The position numbers and the translations under genes are program-made. DNA of 64,000 bases, from the NCBI RefSeq assembly GCF_028596025.1, contig NZ_CP117167.1, positions 6,093,394-6,157,393 of the forward strand, in the 5' to 3' direction. Origin of the DNA: Mucilaginibacter jinjuensis. Its GTDB lineage: Bacteria > Bacteroidota > Bacteroidia > Sphingobacteriales > Sphingobacteriaceae. The number at the start of each line of letters is the position of its first letter. The stretch's first letter is position 1. This document shows positions 54,141 through 63,474 of the stretch, one piece after another. The notes beneath the pieces were generated by a model, which worked only from the letters and a program-made list of their open reading frames with translations, was not told where the DNA came from and searched no databases.

Positions 54141-54356
54141 TACTTGCTGTTATTTAGTTTCATTGTACAACTGTTGGTTCTAAATTGTTTTTTGGTTCAA
54201 ATATTTGTCCTGTAAGTAGTACAAATGCATTGGTTTTACTTAAAGCAAACACAGCAAGGTTTTGTTTCAACACGTAGATAAACAATTGTTTGTCATGTTT
54301 TTACCCACGATTTGTTTCATAACTAAGGGCTTAACCTAAACCACACTTGTTTTTCA

Positions 54357-54364
54357 TACTTTTG
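54357..54364 (+). promoter_or_regulatory. -7 promoter box of the NAD(P)-binding protein gene
   Basis: TACTTTTG fits TAnnTTTG and ends ten bases before the ATG at 54375. No matching -33 element is evident. Confidence 0.4.
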
Positions 54365-54374
54365 TATATATTAT

Positions 54375-55028
54375 ATGAGAAAAGCTATTATAGCGGGTGC
54401 AACAGGCCTGATAGGGAGCGAATTATTAAAAATATTACTTGAATCATCTGATTATCAAGAAGTTATTTCTATATCCCGTCGTGAAATTCCTGTACAGCAT
54501 AAAAAGCTGGTTCAGTTGATCATCAATTTTGATGAGTTGGAAAAATATACCCATGCCTTAGAAGGTGATGTGATTTTTTGCTGCTTAGGTTCAACCCGAA
54601 AGAAAACTCCTGATTTGAGCGTGTACCGTATGATAGATCATACCTATCCGCTGCTACTGGGGCAAATAGCAAAGGCAAACGCCATCAAACAATATCATTT
54701 GGTATCAGCTATTGGGGCTAATGCCAACAGTTCTAACTTTTATACCAAGATGAAAGGTGAAACCGAAGCAGACCTTGCGCATTTAAACCTGCCTTGCCTG
54801 CACATTTACCAACCATCCATTTTAACCGGCGACCGCAAGGAATCTCGCCCGTTAGAGAAATTTTCTATCGCTGTAATGAAAGTGTTTAACCCACTTCTGT
54901 TCGGCAGTTTAAAAAAGTATAGAAGCATCCCGGCTGCTACCGTAGCCAGTGCCATGTATAAACAATCATTAAAGCCAGAGAAAGGCTTATATATCCATCC
55001 ATCAGATCATATTAAAAATTTAGCGTGA
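54375..55028 (+). CDS. NAD(P)-binding Rossmann-fold protein (atypical SDR)
   Basis: The protein has 217 residues. The dinucleotide motif is AIIAGATGLIGSELL, then VIFCCLGSTRKK and the SAIGANANSSNFYTKMKGETE segment, where Ser/Tyr/Lys could form the SDR triad. It is close in pattern to the HTATIP2/NmrA-like group. The substrate is unknown. Its stop overlaps the GTG start of the ABC-F gene (GTGA), so the two are coupled. Confidence 0.88.
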   Translation: MRKAIIAGATGLIGSELLKILLESSDYQEVISISRREIPVQHKKLVQLIINFDELEKYTHALEGDVIFCCLGSTRKKTPDLSVYRMIDHTYPLLLGQIAKANAIKQYHLVSAIGANANSSNFYTKMKGETEADLAHLNLPCLHIYQPSILTGDRKESRPLEKFSIAVMKVFNPLLFGSLKKYRSIPAATVASAMYKQSLKPEKGLYIHPSDHIKNLA

Positions 55029-56881
55029 GTACATATTTATCAGGTGAAAACCTTGGCCATTCTTATCATGACCGCTGGCTGTTCCGCAATATTACCATAG
55101 GCATTAACCGCGGTCGCCGCGTTGCCTTAGTGGGTATTAACGGTGCCGGAAAATCTACCCTATTAAAAATTTTAGCCGGAGAACTGAACCCTGTTGAGGG
55201 CAAAGCCGTACGTGCAAAAGATCTGAATGTAAGTTACCTTAACCAGGATCCTAAGTTTGAGAAGGACTATACCATCAGCGACTTTATCTTCAATGCGGAG
55301 AACAAACAACAGCAACTGATTAAACAGTACGAAGAGCTGGTAGAAAGTGACCCTGAAAATTATGACGCCATTAATAAACTGGCCGAAGAATTAAGTGAAG
55401 CCGATGCCTGGGCTTACGAATATGAGATCAAACAGATTTTAGGTCGATTAGATATTCACCATTTAAATCAGAAGATAGATACGTTATCAGGTGGTCAGAA
55501 AAAACGTTTAGCCCTTGCTGCCCTACTGATCCAAGACCCGGAGGTTTATTTGTTAGATGAGCCTACCAACCATTTGGATATTGATACCATTGAGTGGCTT
55601 GAAAAAATGCTAACTAGCAGTGGTAAAACTATTGTGATGGTTACGCACGATAGATACTTTCTGGATAACGTATGTAACGAAATCATCGAGATAGATAATG
55701 GCAAGCTTTTCCCATACAACGGCAACTACCAATACTACCTGGAGAAGAAAGCCGAGCGTGAAGCATCAGATGCATCAACTTTCCAAAAGAATACCAACCT
55801 TCTGAAAAAGGAACTGGAGTGGATGCGCCGTATGCCGCAAGCACGTGGTACCAAATCAAAGGCTCGCCAGGATGCTTTTTATGATTTGGAAGAAAGGACC
55901 AAGAAAACCACCCATGATAAAGTACAATTAAGTTTAAAAACTTCGCGCCAGGGAAATAAGATCATCGAGATAGATCATCTTACCAAATCATTTCAGGGCC
56001 GTAAGGTTATTGATGATTTTAACTATGTATTTAAAAAAGGCGACCGTATTGGTATTGCCGGTAAAAATGGTAGCGGTAAATCAACCTTACTGAATTTGCT
56101 TACTGCTAACATTCTGCCAGACTCGGGTGAAGTTGCCAAAGGCGAAACTACCGTGATGGGATACTTTCATCAGGGCGGTATTACCTTTAAGGATGATGAG
56201 CGCGTGATTGACATTGTAAAAAATGTAGCTGAGTTTATCCCGATGGCCGATGGTAAAACCATTACTGCATCGCAATTGCTTACTCAGTTCCTTTTCCCTC
56301 CTATTAAACAGTTTGGTTTTGTTACTAACCTGAGTGGTGGTGAAAAGAAACGTTTGCAATTGATGCGCATCCTGATGCAGAACCCTAACTTTTTGATACT
56401 GGATGAGCCAACCAATGATTTAGATATTGATACCCTGAATGTACTCGAAGAGTTTTTAATGAATTATACTGGTGTGCTATTATTGGTATCGCACGATAGG
56501 TATTTGTTAGATAAACTGGTTGACCAGTTATTCATCTTAGACGGAACTGGTCAAGTAAATATCTATAATGGCAACTACTCTTCTTGGCGTATTGATGTAG
56601 ATGAAGCTAAAGCAGATGCAAAGAAAGCACCTGTAGCTGCTCCTGTTCAGGCTAAACCTGTAGAAGTTAAAAACAAGAAAAGCTTTAAAGAATTAAAGGC
56701 CATTGAGGATTTAGAAAAAGAAATAGCCGCTATTGAGACTGAAATAAAACAGCATACTGTTACGTTAAACTCTGGTAGTTTAAACCATGAGCAATTAACC
56801 GAAACAGCAAGGCTAATACAACAACTAACAGACAAGCTTGATGAGCAATCATTAAAGTGGCTGGGGCTTTCTGAAAACTAA
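55025..56881 (+). CDS. ABC-F family ATPase (Uup-like)
   Basis: The protein has 618 residues with two ABC cassettes: Walker A GINGAGKSTLL (about 40) and GKNGSGKSTLL (about 350), signatures LSGGQKKRLALA and LSGGEKKRLQLM, and Walker B with DEPTNHLDI and DEPTNDLDI. A linker rich in charged residues separates them, and a C-terminal coiled coil (about 555-610) is of the Uup kind. There are no membrane helices. ABC-F proteins act on the ribosome. The start is GTG at 55025, overlapping the upstream stop. Confidence 0.93.
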   Translation: MSTYLSGENLGHSYHDRWLFRNITIGINRGRRVALVGINGAGKSTLLKILAGELNPVEGKAVRAKDLNVSYLNQDPKFEKDYTISDFIFNAENKQQQLIKQYEELVESDPENYDAINKLAEELSEADAWAYEYEIKQILGRLDIHHLNQKIDTLSGGQKKRLALAALLIQDPEVYLLDEPTNHLDIDTIEWLEKMLTSSGKTIVMVTHDRYFLDNVCNEIIEIDNGKLFPYNGNYQYYLEKKAEREASDASTFQKNTNLLKKELEWMRRMPQARGTKSKARQDAFYDLEERTKKTTHDKVQLSLKTSRQGNKIIEIDHLTKSFQGRKVIDDFNYVFKKGDRIGIAGKNGSGKSTLLNLLTANILPDSGEVAKGETTVMGYFHQGGITFKDDERVIDIVKNVAEFIPMADGKTITASQLLTQFLFPPIKQFGFVTNLSGGEKKRLQLMRILMQNPNFLILDEPTNDLDIDTLNVLEEFLMNYTGVLLLVSHDRYLLDKLVDQLFILDGTGQVNIYNGNYSSWRIDVDEAKADAKKAPVAAPVQAKPVEVKNKKSFKELKAIEDLEKEIAAIETEIKQHTVTLNSGSLNHEQLTETARLIQQLTDKLDEQSLKWLGLSEN

Positions 56882-56888
56882 TTATAGA

Positions 56889-57143
56889 ATGAAATTATCA
56901 GACGTTTTAGCTTCGAGCGGGGTTATTATACTACTAATAGCCTTTTTGTTAAACTTATATAAGAAGTTACCTGCACAAAGCAAGGTATATACTTTCATGA
57001 ATTTTTTAGGTGCAGTATTATGCTGCATCTCGTCTATATTAATCAGGTTTTATCCTTTTATCGTATTAGAAGCCATTTGGGCAACGTTCGCCCTACTGTC
57101 ATTATTCAATGTTCCACGTGGAACATCAAGCGATAAGAGTTAA
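56889..57143 (+). CDS. Small membrane protein of the CBU_0592 family
   Basis: The protein has 84 residues with three membrane helices (ASSGVIILLIAFLLNLY, VYTFMNFLGAVLCCISSILI, FIVLEAIWATFALLSLF), as in CBU_0592-type proteins of unknown function. The last codons (encoding NVPRGT) are formed by the first parS palindrome. It lies seven bases after the ABC-F stop. Confidence 0.82.
   Translation: MKLSDVLASSGVIILLIAFLLNLYKKLPAQSKVYTFMNFLGAVLCCISSILIRFYPFIVLEAIWATFALLSLFNVPRGTSSDKS
57110..57125. other. parS site 1 (ParB-binding palindrome)
   Basis: TGTTCCACGTGGAACA is a perfect 16-bp palindrome identical to the well-known bacterial parS consensus variant. It lies inside the last codons of the small membrane protein gene. 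An identical copy is 48 bases further on. Confidence 0.88.
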
Positions 57144-57148
57144 TTTTG
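57141..57148 (+). promoter_or_regulatory. -7 promoter box of mnmG between the two parS sites
   Basis: TAATTTTG fits TAnnTTTG. It lies between the parS copies, so bound ParB could influence mnmG transcription. A start point near 57,155 would put the second parS in the leader. Confidence 0.4.
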
Positions 57149-57157
57149 TAAATTAAA

Positions 57158-57173
57158 TGTTCCACGTGGAACA
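57158..57173. other. parS site 2 (ParB-binding palindrome)
   Basis: This is a second perfect TGTTCCACGTGGAACA, nine bases before the mnmG start. The same 16-mer twice within 64 bases cannot reasonably be chance. Confidence 0.88.
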
Positions 57174-57181
57174 TCAACGTT

Positions 57182-59044
57182 ATGTTTAAGAAATACGATG
57201 TTATTGTAGTTGGTGCAGGGCATGCGGGCTGTGAAGCTGCCGCTGCTGCTGCCAACATGGGTTCGTCTGTAATGCTGGTAACCATGAATATGAATACCAT
57301 TGCACAGATGAGCTGTAACCCTGCTATGGGTGGTGTAGCCAAAGGGCAAATAGTACGTGAGATTGATGCTCTGGGTGGATATTCGGGTATTATAGCTGAT
57401 AAAACAACCATCCAGTTCAGAATGCTTAACCTAAGCAAAGGCCCTGCTATGTGGAGCCCACGTACGCAGAACGACCGTATGCGCTTTGCCGAAGAGTGGC
57501 GTTTAGCTTTGGAAGCTACTCCAAATGTAGACTTCTGGCAGGATATGGTAAGTGGATTGATTGTTAAAGACGGTAAAGTTTGCGGCGTAAGAACCTCTAT
57601 AGGTGTAGAGATAGAAGGCGAATCTGTAGTATTAACCAACGGTACATTCTTAAACGGCACCATTCACATAGGAGAAAAACGTTTTGGTGGTGGCCGTACG
57701 GGGGAGAAAGCAGCTACAGGTCTAACTGAGCAATTAGTAGAATTAGGCTTTGAAGCTGGCCGTATGAAAACCGGTACCCCTCCCCGTGTGGATGGACGTA
57801 GCTTAGACTATACTAAAATGGAAGAGCAGTGGGGCGATGAAAACCCAAGCCGTTTCTCTTATACCGATGTAGCCATCCCAACAGAAAAACGCTGCTGCTG
57901 GATTACCTATACAAATAGCGAAGTACATGAAACTTTGAAAGAAGGCTTCGAAAAATCGCCTATGTTTACGGGTAGAATTAAAGGTTTAGGCCCAAGATAT
58001 TGCCCGTCTATAGAAGATAAAATTAACCGTTTTGCAGAGCGCGAGCGCCACCAGATATTTGTAGAACCTGAAGGTTTTGATACAGTAGAAATATATGTAA
58101 ATGGTTTCTCCACCTCTTTACCAGAGGATGTACAATACCGCGCGTTGAAAAAAATACCCGGCTTTGAGAATGTAAAAATGTTCCGTCCGGGTTATGCCAT
58201 CGAGTATGATTTCTTCCCTCCTACCCAATTAGGTTTAACGCTTGAAACTAAGTTGATCAAAAATCTTTTCTTCGCAGGTCAGATTAATGGTACTACCGGT
58301 TATGAAGAAGCAGCATCGCAAGGGTTGATGGCAGGTATCAACGCACACCAAAATGTGCATGGTAAAGCACCCGTAATTTTAAAAAGATCTGAATCATACA
58401 TCGGTGTTTTAATCGATGACCTGGTAACCAAGGGTACCGAAGAGCCTTACCGCATGTTCACTTCAAGAGCAGAACACCGCTTGCTATTGAGACAAGATAA
58501 TGCCGATGTTCGCCTGAGCCCTATCGGTTATGAGTTGGGTTTGATTAGTGATGAACGTTTAGAAAAAGTAAATCAGAAGATTAAAAACTCTGATGCTATT
58601 GTGACTTACACCAAAAGCAAATCGATAGAGCCTGATACAGTAAATGAGTTGCTCGAAACTTTAGGTACCAGCCCCCTATCGCAAAACGCTAAGTTGTTTG
58701 CTTTATTAAGTCGCCCGCAAATTTCATTTAATGATCTGGTAAAAGCAGATCAATCATTGGCCGAACTGTTATCTGCTTATGATCAGGAAACTGTTGAGCA
58801 AGCCGAGATCAAAATTAAATACGAAAGCTATTTTGAAAAAGAACTGGACATTGTAGCCCGCATGAAAAAAATGGAAGACAATGAAATCAACCCAGAGTTT
58901 AACTATCATACTTTAGTTTCGCTTTCAAAAGAAGCTCGCGAAAAATTGATGAAGATAAAACCGCGAACTTTAGGTCAGGCTTCACGCATTTCTGGTGTTT
59001 CGCCTTCAGATATTTCGGTTTTAATGGTGCACATGTCAAAATAA
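57182..59044 (+). CDS. mnmG: tRNA uridine-5-carboxymethylaminomethyl modification enzyme
   Basis: The protein has 620 residues. The FAD motif is VIVVGAGHAGCEAA at the N terminus, then MSCNPAMGGVAKGQIVREIDALGG, GTFLNGTIHIG, and the GIDA signature GQINGTTGYEEAASQG; the C-terminal helical domain closes with RTLGQASRISGVSPSDISVL. With MnmE it modifies the wobble uridine of several tRNAs. mnmG (gidA) is often close to the replication origin, in agreement with the parS pair before it. Confidence 0.96.
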   Translation: MFKKYDVIVVGAGHAGCEAAAAAANMGSSVMLVTMNMNTIAQMSCNPAMGGVAKGQIVREIDALGGYSGIIADKTTIQFRMLNLSKGPAMWSPRTQNDRMRFAEEWRLALEATPNVDFWQDMVSGLIVKDGKVCGVRTSIGVEIEGESVVLTNGTFLNGTIHIGEKRFGGGRTGEKAATGLTEQLVELGFEAGRMKTGTPPRVDGRSLDYTKMEEQWGDENPSRFSYTDVAIPTEKRCCWITYTNSEVHETLKEGFEKSPMFTGRIKGLGPRYCPSIEDKINRFAERERHQIFVEPEGFDTVEIYVNGFSTSLPEDVQYRALKKIPGFENVKMFRPGYAIEYDFFPPTQLGLTLETKLIKNLFFAGQINGTTGYEEAASQGLMAGINAHQNVHGKAPVILKRSESYIGVLIDDLVTKGTEEPYRMFTSRAEHRLLLRQDNADVRLSPIGYELGLISDERLEKVNQKIKNSDAIVTYTKSKSIEPDTVNELLETLGTSPLSQNAKLFALLSRPQISFNDLVKADQSLAELLSAYDQETVEQAEIKIKYESYFEKELDIVARMKKMEDNEINPEFNYHTLVSLSKEAREKLMKIKPRTLGQASRISGVSPSDISVLMVHMSK

Positions 59045-59154
59045 ATACAAATTATTGATTATCAGTTAATTATAAATATTCTATTAGAACAATTATTTTC
59101 AACTTTTAATATCAATAATCATAAAATGATAAAAATCGTTTATATCGCCTAAAA

Positions 59155-60798
59155 ATGCCCTTAAATAAAAAACAGGCTTTTTTGCCTCAAATTTTCATCG
59201 CATTTATTGCTGCTTTATTTATTATTGGTTGTGCAAGTGTCCAGAAACCCATGGGTGGGCCGAGAGACCGTACTCCACCAAAATTATTGAAGGCTACGCC
59301 CGAAAATATGACGCGGAATTTTACAGCCAAATCTGTGACCTTACAATTCGACGAATATTTTAAACTGACTAACCAATATGCCGAGATCAGCATTAGCCCT
59401 GCAATGGAAAGATCGCCGGAATATAAAATCCGTCAAAAAAGTTTAGTTATAGATTTTAAGGATACGCTACATAAGAATACCACTTACGTAATAAATTTTG
59501 GTAAAGCCATAGCCGATGTAAACGAAGGCAATGTGTTAAAAAACTTTACTTACGTTTTTTCTACCGGTGCGCATATTGATTCACTCACAGTTTCGGGAAA
59601 CGTTACCAATACCGATACACAGGCAAAAGAGAAAGAGGCAACCGTAATGTTATTTCCGTTAAGCCAGGATAGCGTTATGTTTGGTAAAAAGAAACCGAGT
59701 ATTTATACCACAACAGATTCTGCAGGTAATTTTACACTGAGCAATTTGCACGATGGCACTTATCGCATTTATGCATTGAAGGAAACAAGTCCCGATAAAA
59801 TTTATAACAACGATCAGGAACTGATTGCGTTTTCGAAAGAGCCTATCCATTTAAATAAAGACACTTCTAATATTTCACTTCGTTTGTTTAAACAGATTCC
59901 AGAAAAATTCAGAATAGTGGATAAACACTTTGATACGGATGGCAAAATGTTTTTTACTTTTAACAAGCCGCTCAGAGATCCATCTATCAAGATCACCTAC
60001 CCTCCTGGTATAGACGAAACCAAGTATGTTGATTTTGGAAAGACCAATGATACGGCCATGGTTTACCTGAAAAATCTGGATTTTGATTCTGTTCGTGTAG
60101 CCTTCTTCGATAAGCAGAAACCTTTAGATACCATATTTCTGCGCAAAGGTAAAAAGGAAACCTTTACCCGTAATATTACCTTTAAATACAATATTGATAA
60201 TAACCAGTTATTGCAGCCGGGTAAAGATTTGTTAATTACATCCAACCTACCCATTGATAACTTCGACCCCAATTTAATTGCCTTGACAGAAGATTCATTA
60301 CAGGTAAATTTTACAGCGCAAAAAGATCAGAACAATCCAAAACTTATCAATCTTAAATATAGGTTTAAACAGAAAGCGAATTATCAGCTTACTTTAAATG
60401 AATACGCTTTTACAGATATGTATGGCGATAAAAATAAAAAATCGTTTAAACGGTTTACACTAAATAAAACCGAAAACTATGGTACTTTAACCATCAAATT
60501 AAATGTACCCGATACTTCAAAAGCTTATGTGGCGCAGATATTGAACAGTGAAAAGCAGTTGCTAAAAACAGTTACTTTTACCAAAAATACCTCCGTTATA
60601 TTAAAGGATTATTTAACGGGTAAGTATAAAGTACGTGTTATTTATGATAGCAACCGTAATGGGATATGGGATAGCGGTTCTGTAAAAAAAGGAACTCAGC
60701 CCGAACATATTTGGCTTTATAACAAAGACATTAATCTAAGAGCGAATTGGGAAACAGAAGAATCGGTTGATATACCAAGCGAGTCTACGCTTCCTTAA
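59155..60798 (+). CDS. Lipoprotein with bacterial Ig-like domain
   Basis: The protein has 547 residues. The lipobox is LFIIGCASV (Cys about 26), followed by the conserved KPMGGPRDRTPPKLL and an Ig-like domain of the Big_5 type (about 40-135). A CnaB/carboxypeptidase-like beta sandwich is suggested at about 150-225 (DSAGNFTLSNLHDGTYRIYALKE). The rest is beta rich. It is a common outer-membrane lipoprotein of Bacteroidota with unknown function. It overlaps the convergent gene by 14 bases. Confidence 0.88.
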   Translation: MPLNKKQAFLPQIFIAFIAALFIIGCASVQKPMGGPRDRTPPKLLKATPENMTRNFTAKSVTLQFDEYFKLTNQYAEISISPAMERSPEYKIRQKSLVIDFKDTLHKNTTYVINFGKAIADVNEGNVLKNFTYVFSTGAHIDSLTVSGNVTNTDTQAKEKEATVMLFPLSQDSVMFGKKKPSIYTTTDSAGNFTLSNLHDGTYRIYALKETSPDKIYNNDQELIAFSKEPIHLNKDTSNISLRLFKQIPEKFRIVDKHFDTDGKMFFTFNKPLRDPSIKITYPPGIDETKYVDFGKTNDTAMVYLKNLDFDSVRVAFFDKQKPLDTIFLRKGKKETFTRNITFKYNIDNNQLLQPGKDLLITSNLPIDNFDPNLIALTEDSLQVNFTAQKDQNNPKLINLKYRFKQKANYQLTLNEYAFTDMYGDKNKKSFKRFTLNKTENYGTLTIKLNVPDTSKAYVAQILNSEKQLLKTVTFTKNTSVILKDYLTGKYKVRVIYDSNRNGIWDSGSVKKGTQPEHIWLYNKDINLRANWETEESVDIPSESTLP

Positions 60799-61300
60799 AC
60801 CAGCTCGAATACAGGATATAATTATCCGGAAGTTTATTTAATAAAGCCATTTGCTCTTCAGTTAATGGCTTTATTTTTTTGGCAGGTGTACCGGCATAAA
60901 GGTAACCTGTTTCGCAAATCGAATTTTCTAACACTACAGAACCTGCGCCTATTATTACGTAAGGATGCACCACGGCATTATCCATCACAATGGCACCCAT
61001 ACCAACCAAAACATGATCGTGCAGGGTACAGCCATGCACAATAGCGTTATGGCCTACAGATACATAACTGCCTATAGTAGTTGCCGCACGCTGATAGGTA
61101 GCATGGATAACCGCACCATCCTGTATGTTGGTATTATTACCTATGTGTATATAGTTTACATCACCCCTAACTACAGCATTAAACCATACTGAGCAATTAT
61201 CGCCCATTACCACATCACCTACAATGGTACAGTTATCAGCAATAAAACAATCGTTTCCCCATGATGGGGTTTTATCTTTTACAGGTAGAATGAGTGGCAT
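60785..61300 (-). CDS. Gamma-carbonic anhydrase family protein
   Basis: The protein has 171 residues from the ATG at 61300. A TTG at 61333 would add 11 residues of poor context. The hexapeptide repeats of a left-handed beta helix run through the protein (NCTIVGDVVMGDNCSVWFNAVVRGD). The metal ligands appear as HATY, VSVGHNAIVHGC and related His. Homologues such as YrdA/PaaY bind zinc; carbonic anhydrase activity varies. Confidence 0.92.
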   Translation of the reverse strand: MPLILPVKDKTPSWGNDCFIADNCTIVGDVVMGDNCSVWFNAVVRGDVNYIHIGNNTNIQDGAVIHATYQRAATTIGSYVSVGHNAIVHGCTLHDHVLVGMGAIVMDNAVVHPYVIIGAGSVVLENSICETGYLYAGTPAKKIKPLTEEQMALLNKLPDNYILYSSWFKEA

Positions 61301-61395
61301 ATCTGTTGTCGATTTTCTGTTGTCAGTTTTCAATATTTCAAAGTTCTAAACTACACAACTGACAACAAAATTTTCTACATTAGTATAATAATTAA

Positions 61396-61468
61396 GCGGA
61401 AATAGCTCAGTTGGTAGAGCATCAGTTTCCCAAACTGAAGGTCGCGGGTTCGAGCCCCGTTTTCCGCT
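61396..61468 (+). tRNA. tRNA-Gly (anticodon CCC)
   Basis: The cloverleaf is complete: acceptor GCGGAAA/TTTCCGC, D arm with AGCTCAGTTGGTAGAGC, anticodon stem TCAGT/ACTGA around loop TTCCCAA (anticodon CCC), and T arm with GGTTCGAGCCCC. Discriminator T; CCA is not encoded. It lies just after the end of the convergent nadB gene. Confidence 0.93.
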
Positions 61469-61471
61469 CTT

Positions 61472-63064
61472 TTAAAATACTGTATCCTCTAAAACCTCCG
61501 CATGCTTAGGATAATCTGTTGTATAATGTAATCCCCTACTCTCTTTACGCATCATGGCCGATTTTACAACGAGGTATGATACCTGGATTAAATTACGCAG
61601 CTCACAAAGTTTTACAGAAAGTTTGGTTTGTTTATAGAACGACTCTGTTTCTTCATGCAGTAAACCTAAGCGGCGCATGGCTCTTTCTAAACGGAAATCA
61701 GACCGAACGATACCTACATAGTCATTCATCAACTTCTGCATTTCGCGCAGGTTGTGGGTAACCAGGATATCTTCGTTAGAGAGCTGTACACCATTCTCAT
61801 TCCAGTCGGGGATATTCTCCGGGATCTCAAATTTATCGAACTGAATAACAGCATCTTCATAAATACGATGTGCAAATACCAAAGCTTCCAATAATGAATT
61901 TGATGCTAATCTGTTAGCGCCATGCAAACCGGTTGATGAGCATTCGCCGCAGGCATATAACCTGTTGATTGATGAACGGCCCCAATGATCAACCATAATA
62001 CCACCACACATATAATGGCATGCCGGCGAAACAGGAATCATATCCTTAGTCATATCAATACCGATATCCAGGCACTTGGCATAAATATTAGGGAAGTGGT
62101 TTAGTATATCAGCTTTACTCCGGTGCCGTATATCGAGATAAACATAATCCTCTCCCGATTTTTTAATCTCAGCATCTATAGCCCTAGCAACAATATCACG
62201 CGGAGCCAGAGATTTACGCGGATCATATTCCTGCATAAATTCTGATCCATCCAAACGTTTTAATATACCACCGAAACCACGTACAGCTTCCGAGATCAGG
62301 AATGATGGATAATCGCCCGGGTTATATAAGGCAGTTGGATGGAACTGGATAAACTCCATATTCCTCACCTTACCTTTAGCACGATATACCATAGCAACGC
62401 CATCGCCGGTAGCAATAGTTGGGTTTGTAGTTATAGAATAGATGTGACCCGCACCACCTGACGCCATCACCGTAACTTTAGATAAGATCTTATCCACATC
62501 ACCGGTATTGGTATTTAAAGCATAGATACCATAACATTTTATATCGGTGCTCTGCTTATCCACAAACTCACCTAAATGGTGCTGCGTAATCAGATCTACA
62601 GCAAAATAATGGGTAATGATTTCAATATTAGGGTTTTGATGAATTTGATCTAATAAAGCACGTTCAATTTCGAAACCGGTTATATCCTTATAGTGTAAAA
62701 CACGAAATTCTGAGTGGCCACCCTCTTTGGCCAGGTCATATATACCCTCGTTAGTCTTATCGAAATTGGTACCGTAATCAATAATTTCTCTGATACGGGC
62801 TGGCCCTTCGGTAACCACAGCTTCCACAGCAATAGGGTCGCACAAGCCGTCGCCGGCAATTAAAGTGTCTTCTATATGTTTTTCAAAAGAATCATCTTTT
62901 TTATCCACAACCACTGCAACACCGCCCTGAGCGTACTTAGTGTTCGATTCGTCTTCATTTGCCTTTGTAACTATCAGTACCTTACCATGTTTTGCAGCCT
63001 TTAGTGCAAAACTCAATCCGGCTATCCCCGACCCTACAACTAAGAAATCCACAGTTTTTGTCAT
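61472..63064 (-). CDS. nadB: L-aspartate oxidase
   Basis: The protein has 530 residues. The FAD motif is FLVVGSGIAGLSFALKAAKHG, followed by the SNTKYAQGGVAVV loop, the catalytic HP region QFHPTALYNPG, and CHYMCGGIMVDHWGRSS. It oxidises L-aspartate to iminoaspartate for NAD synthesis, together with NadA encoded divergently. Three perfect DnaA boxes lie inside its coding sequence at codons reading Val-Asp-Lys. Confidence 0.95.
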   Translation of the reverse strand: MTKTVDFLVVGSGIAGLSFALKAAKHGKVLIVTKANEDESNTKYAQGGVAVVVDKKDDSFEKHIEDTLIAGDGLCDPIAVEAVVTEGPARIREIIDYGTNFDKTNEGIYDLAKEGGHSEFRVLHYKDITGFEIERALLDQIHQNPNIEIITHYFAVDLITQHHLGEFVDKQSTDIKCYGIYALNTNTGDVDKILSKVTVMASGGAGHIYSITTNPTIATGDGVAMVYRAKGKVRNMEFIQFHPTALYNPGDYPSFLISEAVRGFGGILKRLDGSEFMQEYDPRKSLAPRDIVARAIDAEIKKSGEDYVYLDIRHRSKADILNHFPNIYAKCLDIGIDMTKDMIPVSPACHYMCGGIMVDHWGRSSINRLYACGECSSTGLHGANRLASNSLLEALVFAHRIYEDAVIQFDKFEIPENIPDWNENGVQLSNEDILVTHNLREMQKLMNDYVGIVRSDFRLERAMRRLGLLHEETESFYKQTKLSVKLCELRNLIQVSYLVVKSAMMRKESRGLHYTTDYPKHAEVLEDTVF

Positions 63065-63404
63065 AATTCATTAAATAGATGTGTAAAAGTAATACTTGTG
63101 TTAACAACCCTATTAAAAGATGTTAATTTTGCGGTGATAAATAATTATAAAAATATAAAAGTGTGGATAACCCTGTTAAAAACCCAATTAGTAGACAACT
63201 TATCAGAAACTTTTGAGGTAAAACTGACGCTTCATTAACATTTATCCACCAAACAAATAATTAACATTATAAGTTGGAAAGTAAAATGCCCGTTTATAAA
63301 AGCATTTTAAAATGAGTACTTTAAATAAATAATTAATTAACATAAATGTGGATAACGTGCGGATAAATCAAATTTCAAAATGATTTTTCACTGGGCTTTC
63401 CACA
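62490..63404. other. Candidate chromosomal origin (oriC): DnaA-box cluster
   Basis: Five perfect DnaA boxes (TTATCCACA or its complement) lie at 62490-62498, 62556-62564, 62901-62909, 63162-63170 and 63347-63355. One-mismatch boxes are at 63242-63250 and 63358-63366, and a weaker one at 63396-63404. The nadB-nadA gap also has very AT-rich stretches (63141-63160, 63320-63346) suited to unwinding. I saw no other perfect box elsewhere in the window. The parS pair is 5.4 kb away. Confidence 0.65.
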
Positions 63405-63474
63405 TTACTAACACTATAACAAACAATAAGATTTATATTAATAAGAATTATTGTTTTTATTGATCTGTGCAAAA
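63065..63474. promoter_or_regulatory. AT-rich nadB-nadA intergenic region
   Basis: This 410-base gap holds the divergent promoters of nadB and nadA and the intergenic part of the DnaA-box cluster. No ORF or RNA gene is seen. No convincing TAnnTTTG box was found next to nadA. Confidence 0.5.

Noticed and set aside
61519..61761. 80-codon plus-strand frame at the 3' end of nadB
   Set aside because: It is antisense to the conserved C-terminal domain of L-aspartate oxidase and has no family resemblance.
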